Shown piece by piece: positions 58,501 through 64,000 of a stretch of DNA of 64,000 nucleotides. The translations under genes and the position numbers were made by a program. How positions within the stretch are numbered: position 1 is the stretch's first letter; every line of letters starts with the position of its first letter. The DNA comes from Bin87 sp965232895 (GTDB taxonomy: Bacteria; Chloroflexota; Dehalococcoidia; Lucifugimonadales; UBA3495), in contig OZ247430.1 in the NCBI GenBank assembly GCA_965232895.1, positions 992,001 to 1,056,000 on the forward strand. The letters run 5' to 3'. The notes beneath the pieces were generated by a model. The model was not told the origin of the DNA and ran no database searches. It saw only the letters and a list, made by a program, of their open reading frames with translations.

Positions 58501-58745
58501 GCAAAAGAAAAAGCCCGTCCCCTGCGGGACGAGCCTTATGGCCGCGATGCCACCCTGCATACGGTGTTCTGCGGGCATGTAACGCTGCCCGTACGGCCCG
58601 GCCTACTCAGCGCGGCAACGAGTGGTTGCGGCCTTTCGGCGGGCGGCTCCGGGGTCCATTCCGCGTCTGCGCCTGGCGCCGGTTCGCAGCTAACCCGGCT
58701 CTCTGGGCCCCGCTGGACGCGTACTAATCCCCTTCACGGCGTTTG
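58501..58745 (-). ncRNA. T-box riboswitch (Trp specifier UGG) controlling trpE
   Basis: Minus strand, immediately upstream of trpE. Seen in order: AGAGAGCCGG (stem I distal loop), the specifier loop GAA-UGG-ACC with the UGG codon at 58658-58656, GAGTAGGCCGGGCCG, and the antiterminator T-box AGGGTGGCATCGCGG at 58556-58542. A strong terminator follows: stem GCTCGTCCC/GGGACGGGC with loop GCAG and a U-rich tail (58535-58502). Uncharged tRNA-Trp should pair with both sites and allow read-through. All conserved T-box elements are present, so confidence is high. Confidence 0.93.
58502..58535 (-). terminator. intrinsic terminator of the trpE T-box leader
   Basis: Nine-pair GC-rich stem (gctcgtccc/gggacgggc, one G-T pair) with loop gcag, followed on the minus strand by tttttctttt. 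It competes with the T-box antiterminator. Confidence 0.9.
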
Positions 58746-58976
58746 GGTATTCGGATTTGCGAGATCAATTGTATGGCGGGCGGTTGGAGGCGTCAACGGC
58801 GCGCCGGGAAGCGGTCGAGAGAGCCGGACCAATTGAGGATGTGTTGGTCGCTGGTGATTTTCGAGTGCGGTGGCGATGATGATGCGGTCAGCCGGACCGT
58901 CGTGAAAACCGGCCAAGGCGACAGAGTGAGCGGCGATTGCGCCGTTAACCAGGATTTCGACGAATCCTGCAGCCAA
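58734..58976 (-). pseudogene. remnant of a PIN-domain toxin C-terminus
   Basis: The minus-strand translation FVEILVNGAIAAHSVALAGF followed by HDGPADRIIIATALE matches the C-terminal half of VapC/PIN toxins (typically ...LH.DPADR.I.ATAL). The first PIN aspartate region is missing upstream, and the frame loses similarity after ATALENHQ, where the end overlaps the trpE promoter. A decayed toxin; its likely antitoxin relative is at 60213. Confidence 0.45.
58768..58796 (-). promoter_or_regulatory. sigma70-type promoter of the trpE leader
   Basis: Minus strand -35 TTGACG (58796-58791), exactly 17-nt spacer, -10 TACAAT (58773-58768). Transcription would begin near 58761, just before stem I of the T-box. 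Confidence 0.8.
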
Positions 58977-59252
58977 GGGGCTTTAACGCCATTGGGTGGC
59001 GGTGACGTTGAGGGTGAGACGGTTTTAGCCAGTAGCAGGGCGGGCTTTGCACAAATAATCAGTCTTTGGCCGATTTTTTGTGCAATCCAGCCTCAGAACT
59101 TAGGGGAGTTCGGAAGTAGCAACGGTATGTTCAGCGTCGGAAATTGGGGCGCTTGGCGCCGTTGCCGACATGGTGGGCTGCTGCTGCCGAGATGCCGAAG
59201 GCAGGCCTCGGCCGTAGGTCGGAGATCTGAAAGTCTGACTGGTATGCGGGGA
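58977..59252. other. interval without recognisable gene
   Basis: Open frames on both strands lack family similarity and ribosome sites. It may contain the decayed 5' part of the PIN gene. Nothing else is seen. Confidence 0.4.
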
Positions 59253-59621
59253 TTACGGCGGCGCGGGAAGTTGCGTTTCGACCAGTGCGATGTAGTCGTG
59301 GGCATCCAGTATGCCGGCTTGGACGGCGGCGGCGCTGCGGGTGTTTTCGTAGAAATTGACGTGGAGTTGCTCGACGGCGTTAAAGAGCGCCAGGAAATCC
59401 TGGTTGCCGGTGGCTTGGGCCAGGTCCCGCGCGATTCTCTTCAAGCTTGCGTGGCTGCGGTGGAAGGCTGGCGGTGTCAGACCCTCTGCGTAAGCCTTCG
59501 TGATTTGTGCGACGGCTCCCCAGGCTTTTTCGGAGGCTTGTCTCAGGTCCTGGAGCTGTAGTTCGGCGTTGGCTTGTTGTAGCAGATGGTGGGCAGCCGC
59601 TCGGTAGGGGACGGTGGTCAA
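59253..59621 (-). CDS. PaREP1/HEPN-like helical protein
   Basis: 122 aa. DLRQASEKAWGAVAQITKAYAEG, FHRSHASLKRIARDLA and LHVNFYENTRSAAAV share the signature of the gene at 56575, so these are paralogs. Mostly helical with no membrane segment. The H-R-S-H and N-F-Y-E segments could form part of a HEPN active site, but the canonical Rx4-6H is not certain. Followed on the same strand by nothing within 270 bases. Confidence 0.6.
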   Translation of the reverse strand: MTTVPYRAAAHHLLQQANAELQLQDLRQASEKAWGAVAQITKAYAEGLTPPAFHRSHASLKRIARDLAQATGNQDFLALFNAVEQLHVNFYENTRSAAAVQAGILDAHDYIALVETQLPAPP

Positions 59622-59648
59622 TTGCGTTCTCCGCGGGCGTATTTCGGT

Positions 59649-60008
59649 TCAGCCGCTCAAATGGCGGCTTATGCGGTGGATGAGTTCGCCGGTAAAGGCG
59701 ACCCTCTCGTGGAGGTCTTCGGAGTCGAGCGCTTCAATGAATGTATCTGGGTCGAGAGCCTCGGCGCTGGCGAAAAGAGTGAAGATCCGGCGGTCTTTGG
59801 TCTTGAGGCTGAACTGCAGGACCGTTTCGGCCGGTGTCTGCTCAGGACCCATCCGCCACTGTTCGCTGAGGGCGGCGGCTTCGATGACGGTGAGGGCGGC
59901 TTGCCATGCTTTGGAGCGGGCCTCGGCCTGGTGTCCCGTTTGGGATGCCCGGACAGCTTCACCGTGGAGTGTTTTGGAACGGCCTTGGAGTTCTCGTATG
60001 GTTGTCAT
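59649..60008 (-). CDS. PaREP1/HEPN-like helical protein, diverged
   Basis: 119 aa from the ATG at 60008 (MTTIRELQGRSK). The segment AEARSKAWQAALTVIEAAALSEQW resembles the ASEKAWGAA-VKA helix of the two paralogs, and the rest is helical. It ends 27 bases before the next gene of the same type, so the two form a pair on one transcript. Confidence 0.5.
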   Translation of the reverse strand: MTTIRELQGRSKTLHGEAVRASQTGHQAEARSKAWQAALTVIEAAALSEQWRMGPEQTPAETVLQFSLKTKDRRIFTLFASAEALDPDTFIEALDSEDLHERVAFTGELIHRISRHLSG

Positions 60009-60212
60009 GGTGAGGCTCTCTACTTTGGGAGGCATACTGGCCCAGGTCGGTGATTTGAGTGTGCAAGGCCGGTAGGGCGACTCTCCAAACGGAGATGGCA
60101 GAGAACGCGGCGTCTCCGAGTATCCGGGCTCTTTGAATCCGGGGGTCGGCCTGCGGGCCTAGCCTTGGGGTCAAGGTCATATACCGGATCAGGGTGTGTG
60201 TATCCGGTAGTA

Positions 60213-60497
60213 TCAGGCCGGTTGCTCCACATTATGGCCACTGCACGAGGTGTACCATTCGGGCGGCAGCGGGGACACGATATCGCCGTGGATTTTGATT
60301 TGTCCTTTCATGGAGCCATAACCATGGAGTGGCGGCTCCTGATACCGGGTTATCTGCACAATGGGCTTGCCGCCATCAAAGAGGATTGCCTTCCCATCCT
60401 GCTCGAACACGGCGGCGATGATTGACAAGTATTGCTCGCCGAATTCTTCAACGGTGAGCGTATGCAGTTTTTCATGGAAGGGAACGCCCTCGGGCAT
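60213..60497 (-). CDS. Phd/YefM-like antitoxin (orphan)
   Basis: 94 aa. An N-terminal DNA-binding-type segment (TVEEFGEQYLSIIAAVFEQDGKAILFDGGKPIVQI) and a C-terminal tail HGYGSMKGQIKIHGDIVSPLPPEW, matching the common toxin-neutralising end G-MKG-I-I-GDI-SP---W. The PIN toxin expected directly downstream is missing; a decayed PIN remnant is found 1.2 kb further on, beyond two HEPN-like genes. Confidence 0.65.
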   Translation of the reverse strand: MPEGVPFHEKLHTLTVEEFGEQYLSIIAAVFEQDGKAILFDGGKPIVQITRYQEPPLHGYGSMKGQIKIHGDIVSPLPPEWYTSCSGHNVEQPA

Positions 60498-60547
60498 GGT
60501 TTCCTCCGGCCGACTGATGGGTGGGCATGCTGACTATGTTGAGCATA

Positions 60548-61516
60548 TCACGGCGTCAGCAATATCTTCCCCGTCGTCTCCCGGCCTTCCAGGCGGCGGT
60601 GGGCCTCGGGGGCTTCGGCGAGCGGGAGGTTGAGGGTGACCTTGAGCCTGATCTGGCCCGACTGCACCCAGGACAGGCACTCCTCGGCGCGCTGCACCAG
60701 TTCGTGGCGCGTGGCGGTGTAGTCGCCCAGGCTGGGGCGGGTCAGGAACAGGGAGCCGTTGCGCAGCATTCCGGAGTCCACCGGACCGACGGGCCCGCCG
60801 GCCTGACCGTACAGGGCCATGCAGCCGCGCCGACCCAGCACCCGCAGGCCCTTCTCGAAGGTGGTCGCGCCCACCGCGTCGTAGATGATCTTGACGCCCT
60901 GGCCGTCGGTCATCCGCCGGATCTCTTCCTCGAAGTCCTGGCGCGTGTAGAGAATGACGTCGTCGGCGCCGGCGTTGCTGGCGAGGGCCGCCTTGTCGTC
61001 GGTGGAAACGGTGGTGTACACGTGGAGACCCTTGCGCTTCAGCATCTGGATGAGCAGCAGACCCATGCCTCCGGCGCCGGCGTGGACCAGCGCGCTCTGT
61101 CCCGCCTGCAACGGCACGATGTCGTTGACCAGGAAATGGGCGGTCATGCACTGGAGCAGCGTGGCCGCGCCCGTCTCAAAGTCCATGGCGTCGGGGATGC
61201 GAACCAGGAGCCACGCCGGGACGGCCTGCTGCTCGGCGTAGGAGCCGGTGTGCATGGCGTAGGCGACCCGGTCGCCCACGCTGACCTCAGTGACGCCGTC
61301 GCCCACGGCGATGACCTCGCCGGATGCCTCGCGGCCGGGCGTCCACGGGAATGCCGCCGGTGGGTTAGTGCCCTTTCGACTGGACACGTCGGTGTAATTG
61401 ACGCCGATGTTGCGGATGGCAACCACTGCTTCGCCGGGACCGGCGGTGGGTTCGGGCATGTCCTCGTAGGTGAGTACGTCGGGTCCGCCGACTTCGTAAG
61501 CGCGTATGCCTTTCAT
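60548..61516 (-). CDS. NADPH:quinone reductase-like zinc-independent MDR enzyme
   Basis: 322 aa. MDR-family hallmarks: GVNYTDVSSRKG, PWTPGREASGEVIAVG, GDRVAYAMHTGSYAEQ, the cofactor motif ALVHAGAGGMGLLLIQML, and VKIIYDAVGATTFEKG. No structural or catalytic zinc cysteines, as in zeta-crystallin-type quinone oxidoreductases. Uses NADPH on quinones or enones. It follows the MmgE/PrpD gene by 5 bases, so they are probably one operon. Confidence 0.92.
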   Translation of the reverse strand: MKGIRAYEVGGPDVLTYEDMPEPTAGPGEAVVAIRNIGVNYTDVSSRKGTNPPAAFPWTPGREASGEVIAVGDGVTEVSVGDRVAYAMHTGSYAEQQAVPAWLLVRIPDAMDFETGAATLLQCMTAHFLVNDIVPLQAGQSALVHAGAGGMGLLLIQMLKRKGLHVYTTVSTDDKAALASNAGADDVILYTRQDFEEEIRRMTDGQGVKIIYDAVGATTFEKGLRVLGRRGCMALYGQAGGPVGPVDSGMLRNGSLFLTRPSLGDYTATRHELVQRAEECLSWVQSGQIRLKVTLNLPLAEAPEAHRRLEGRETTGKILLTP

Positions 61517-61521
61517 GGTGT

Positions 61522-62826
61522 CTAACCTCCAAGTACGGATGCCATTCCGGTTACGTTTTCGATTTCGGCAATGCCACGAAAACTGCTGACCGCTTCGTCG
61601 ATGTGGTCGGCCGGCAGGATGTAGCGGGTGCAGTAGAGAAACTTGGCGTCGATCTCCTCAGCGTCCAGACGCATTGCCGGCGAGCCTCGGGGATGGTCGA
61701 TGCGATGGCGCAGGGTGCGGCCGTCGGTGAGGGTAATCGCAACCTCGGCCGGATCGAGGGCCAGCGGCGAGGCGGGCAGCGTGGCCTCGACGGATGTGCG
61801 CTCCATCATGGCGCGGACACCCTCGTCGTGCACTGCCGGGTCGGAGAAGAAGTTGATCAGGGGCGCGCCGTGACACAGGGTGGCGGCCGCGATGAACCCG
61901 ATGGACCGGCGCGCCTGCCACCCGTCGGAGGGCAGGACGTTGGGCAGTTTTTCGGTGGTGGAGGCAGTCACGCCGACGTGCATGGAAGAGACATCGGATG
62001 GCTCAAATCGGTGCAGCTGGGCAAGTCCGAGAATAGCGTCGATCACGCTGTGGCTCGCCGAATGGCAGGGGTACAGGCGTATGGTTACTCCCGGGTCCTC
62101 GAGCCGCCAGTGGACGCCCAGGTCGGCGAAATCTGCCGTTCCTATGGTCGTGACGGAGATCGCGCCGTCAATTCCGGCTTCGGCGCTCAGCGCGGCGATC
62201 ATGCCCTGCATGGCGGCTCTGCCCTCTGCCAGGGCGGCTGCGCCGGCGGAACCGTAGCCGGCGTCCCCGCTGGCCGAATCAACCGCCAGCCCGATGGCGC
62301 TGGCCAGACCTTCAGCGTCCAGCCCGAGCAGCATGGACGACGCCACCGCCGCCCCCACCGCGCCGGCCGAGCCGTTCGTTGACCCGGTGGAGCTGAGGCG
62401 CGCAGCAACCTCGCATCCAACGGCAAAGGCGGACAACACGTCCTGGCCGGCGTACCCGTGCATTTCGCCCAGGGCCATCACCGGCGGAAACACGGCTGCC
62501 GTGCAGTGCGCCCCCGTATCGACGGTGTTGTCGTCGTAATCAAGCAGCCGCACCAGGGTGGCGTTCACCAGCGAGGCGTACACGGGAGACGTGCGCATGC
62601 CCATGCCGATGATGGTGCTGCGGCCGTTGCCGCCCATTTCACGAACGACACGAGCCAGCGCGATGCCGTCGGGATGGGCGGCGCCGGCGAGAGCGGCTCC
62701 GGCGGCGTTGAGCATCATCTCCCGGCACAGCTGGGCCACGGGCGGCGGCACGGCGATACTCGCTTGGGCGACGCCGGCGGCGAACTGGGCGATCTGTTGG
62801 ATGGAGTCGGGATCGTTGCGAATCAT
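61522..62826 (-). CDS. MmgE/PrpD-family protein
   Basis: 434 aa. Matches the 2-methylcitrate dehydratase/cis-aconitate decarboxylase fold: LCREMMLNAAGAALAGAAHPDG, NATLVRLLDYDDN, GAHCTAAVFPPVMALGEMHGY, FKP-type LYPCHSASHSVIDAI, and a C-terminal LTDGRTLRHRIDHPRGSP. Probably a dehydratase, decarboxylase or isomerase of small carboxylates; the exact substrate is not clear because no methylcitrate-cycle genes are nearby. Confidence 0.88.
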   Translation of the reverse strand: MIRNDPDSIQQIAQFAAGVAQASIAVPPPVAQLCREMMLNAAGAALAGAAHPDGIALARVVREMGGNGRSTIIGMGMRTSPVYASLVNATLVRLLDYDDNTVDTGAHCTAAVFPPVMALGEMHGYAGQDVLSAFAVGCEVAARLSSTGSTNGSAGAVGAAVASSMLLGLDAEGLASAIGLAVDSASGDAGYGSAGAAALAEGRAAMQGMIAALSAEAGIDGAISVTTIGTADFADLGVHWRLEDPGVTIRLYPCHSASHSVIDAILGLAQLHRFEPSDVSSMHVGVTASTTEKLPNVLPSDGWQARRSIGFIAAATLCHGAPLINFFSDPAVHDEGVRAMMERTSVEATLPASPLALDPAEVAITLTDGRTLRHRIDHPRGSPAMRLDAEEIDAKFLYCTRYILPADHIDEAVSSFRGIAEIENVTGMASVLGG

Positions 62827-62885
62827 GGCAGGGCAAGGATACCGACGGCCGGCCGCTGGCGCAACGCAGGGACGGAAAGGTCGCG

Positions 62886-63089
62886 GTGTATAATGCCGGC
62901 GTACACAGCAGGGAGATCATACGACGGCTGGAGGATGATGGTTGGTATGTTGACCGTATCAGAGGCTCGCACCATCAAATGAGACACCCTTCCAAACCGG
63001 CCACTGTACCGGTACCCCATCCGCGCAAGGACGTCCCGATAGGGACGCTGAGAAACATTGAACGGTTGTCGGGTATCAGGTTGCGGTAA
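62886..63089 (+). CDS. hicA: HicA-type mRNA interferase toxin
   Basis: 67 aa from a GTG. The dsRBD-like HicA fold is complete: SREIIRRLEDDGWYVDRIRG, the catalytic His in GSHHQMRHP, VPVPHPRKDVPIGTLRNI and the C-terminal ERLSGIRL. HicA cleaves mRNA or tmRNA until bound by HicB. A HicB-type antitoxin gene starts 14 bases downstream. A TATAAT at 62889-62894 overlaps the start, so the true start or promoter may differ. Confidence 0.88.
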   Translation: MYNAGVHSREIIRRLEDDGWYVDRIRGSHHQMRHPSKPATVPVPHPRKDVPIGTLRNIERLSGIRLR

Positions 63090-63102
63090 AGGAACGGCTG
63101 AT

Positions 63103-63966
63103 ATGGAACGCACATACATAGCTTTGGTTCACAAAGACTTGGACAGTGATTACGGGGTCAGCTTCCCGGACCTGCCAGGCTGCATTACTGCGGGTAGCAC
63201 ACTGGAAGAAGCGCATGAGATGGCGCGGGAGGCACTGGCTCTGCACCTTGAAGGGTTGGGCGCAGATGGCGAAATTGTCCCGCCGCCGGGCTCTGCCGAC
63301 CAAGCGTTGGCCCACGAAGACGCTTTTGATGCCATCGCTCTAATCGTAGTGGAAGCGCTGCCGGAACGCACTGAGGAAGAGGCGCAGGCCGAGTTGGAAG
63401 CGTTCCTCGCATCGGACGAGTACCAAGAAATCTACGGTCAGCCCCTTGCTGAGGATGAACTGTATGACTTGCCCGATTACAAGGAACCTATATCCGAGGC
63501 TCTCGCCCATGGCATTGGGCTGCGGCCGGTAACGGACGCTGGCGCGAAGCGGATTTACGCTGCTTTGGTGCGCCGCGACGCCTGCGGCATGTTTGACGTC
63601 AGCTTTCCCGACTTTCCCGATTGCGCGGCTGTCGGCAGCGTTCTTGAAGAAGCCTGTAAAACGGTGAGGCCGGCGTTGGCTTGTCATTTGGAAAATATGG
63701 CTGCCGATGGAGCGCCCATCCCCAAGCCGAGTTCAGCCTCCGACGTGCTGGCGCATCCCGACGCCGCTGACGCCGTAGCCTTGATTGTGGTTGAGGCATT
63801 GCCGGAGTGCACTGAAGAAGAGGCACAGGCAGAGCTTGAGACGTTCCTGTCGTCGGAGGAGCACGGAGAAATCTATGGTGAGGCAGAGGCTGATCACCCT
63901 GGCATCGACATTCCTTCAGGGACGTTGCCTAGTCTTGAAAGACAAACTGGCGTTAACTTGCGATAG
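63103..63966 (+). CDS. double HicB antitoxin with a HicA-like C-terminal tail
   Basis: 287 aa; ATG 63103 with AAAGGAACGG upstream. Two HicB partial-RNase-H domains in tandem: residues about 1-95 (TYIALVHKDLDSDYGVSFPDLPGC, STLEEAHEMAREAL, ALIVVEALPE) and about 160-255 (IYAALVRRDACGMFDVSFPDF, SVLEEACKTVRPAL, ALIVVEALPE). The last ~23 residues, HPGIDIPSGTLPSLERQTG plus VNLR, closely match the end of the adjacent HicA (HPRKDVPIGTLRNIERLSG plus IRLR). The gene therefore looks like a recombined HicB-HicB-HicA' product. Confidence 0.85.
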   Translation: MERTYIALVHKDLDSDYGVSFPDLPGCITAGSTLEEAHEMAREALALHLEGLGADGEIVPPPGSADQALAHEDAFDAIALIVVEALPERTEEEAQAELEAFLASDEYQEIYGQPLAEDELYDLPDYKEPISEALAHGIGLRPVTDAGAKRIYAALVRRDACGMFDVSFPDFPDCAAVGSVLEEACKTVRPALACHLENMAADGAPIPKPSSASDVLAHPDAADAVALIVVEALPECTEEEAQAELETFLSSEEHGEIYGEAEADHPGIDIPSGTLPSLERQTGVNLR

Positions 63967-64000
63967 TGGAAGAACTCCATTACAACGTGACCATCGTGAA
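63966..64000 (+). CDS. possible start of a further HicB-like gene (partial)
   Basis: A GTG overlapping the previous stop (TAGTG at 63964-63968) opens the frame EELHYNVTIV up to the window edge. This resembles the first strand of HicB antitoxins. Only 11 codons are visible, so it is tentative. Confidence 0.3.
   Translation, partial: MEELHYNVTIV

Noticed and set aside
56951..58582. 543-codon plus-strand frame opposite trpE
   Set aside because: trpE is certain and T-box controlled; the opposite frame is a GC-driven shadow rich in Val/Gly/His.

Overview
The window is GC-rich, densely coded on both strands, and fits a free-living or host-associated Chloroflexota bacterium, probably of the Dehalococcoidia/SAR202 type. 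This placement is an inference. It rests on the many CaiB/BaiF CoA-transferases, SDR, crotonase, thiolase-like/DUF35 and luciferase-like enzymes, a solitary DUF1501 protein, tandem MoeA genes with a CoxE-type VWA protein, and a tryptophan T-box. No rRNA or tRNA gene was recognised, so taxonomy cannot be fixed from this window.

Layout. 1-1676 (minus): retropepsin-like protein overlapping the start of an MmeI-type restriction-methylase that runs off the left edge. 1820-5655: acyl-CoA-type enzymes (SDR, CaiB, crotonase) interleaved with small repeat-containing membrane proteins. 5658-9726: a second retropepsin overlapping a DNA methyltransferase-nuclease fusion, a frameshifted PIN toxin with antitoxin, and a repeat-expanded membrane gene with a tandemly triplicated tail. 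9744-17992: NudC, a zinc-finger protein, a secreted metalloprotease, Pth, a DGQHR (DndB-like) protein, Uma2 and DUF1501. 18004-20868: a tight cluster of three retropepsin-like genes, a SWIM zinc finger and an NYN nuclease. 20887-36533: M20 peptidase, Rieske protein, signal peptidase, a methyltransferase remnant, CaiB enzymes (one a double-length fusion), two MidA-type methyltransferases, SMP-30, DUF35 and thiolase-like genes. 36931-47413: lipoprotein, an MmeI C-terminal fragment, MoeA, DUF3800, MoeA-PBP, TPR, MFS, a RelA/SpoT-domain pair and CoxE. 47939-51710: an S49 peptidase/DUF4350/lipoprotein operon. 52025-62826: LLM oxidoreductase, RidA-like, AAA ATPase, then a tryptophan locus (T-box-trpE-HEPN-VOC-hypothetical-trpG), HEPN/antitoxin remnants, quinone reductase and MmgE/PrpD. 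62886-64000: HicA/HicB with a composite double HicB.

Two themes stand out. First, five retropepsin-like (clan AA) genes are present. Two of them overlap by ATGA the start codons of two unrelated DNA methyltransferase/nuclease genes, and three sit with SWIM and NYN genes; this looks like an undescribed coupling of aspartic-peptidase-fold proteins with nucleic-acid-modifying enzymes. Second, the DNA is full of short palindromic MITE-like elements. One family shares a core but has different terminal repeats, and three copies have flanking direct repeats that look like target-site duplications. Small tandem duplications, truncated methylase and toxin copies and fused toxin-antitoxin parts show active local rearrangement.
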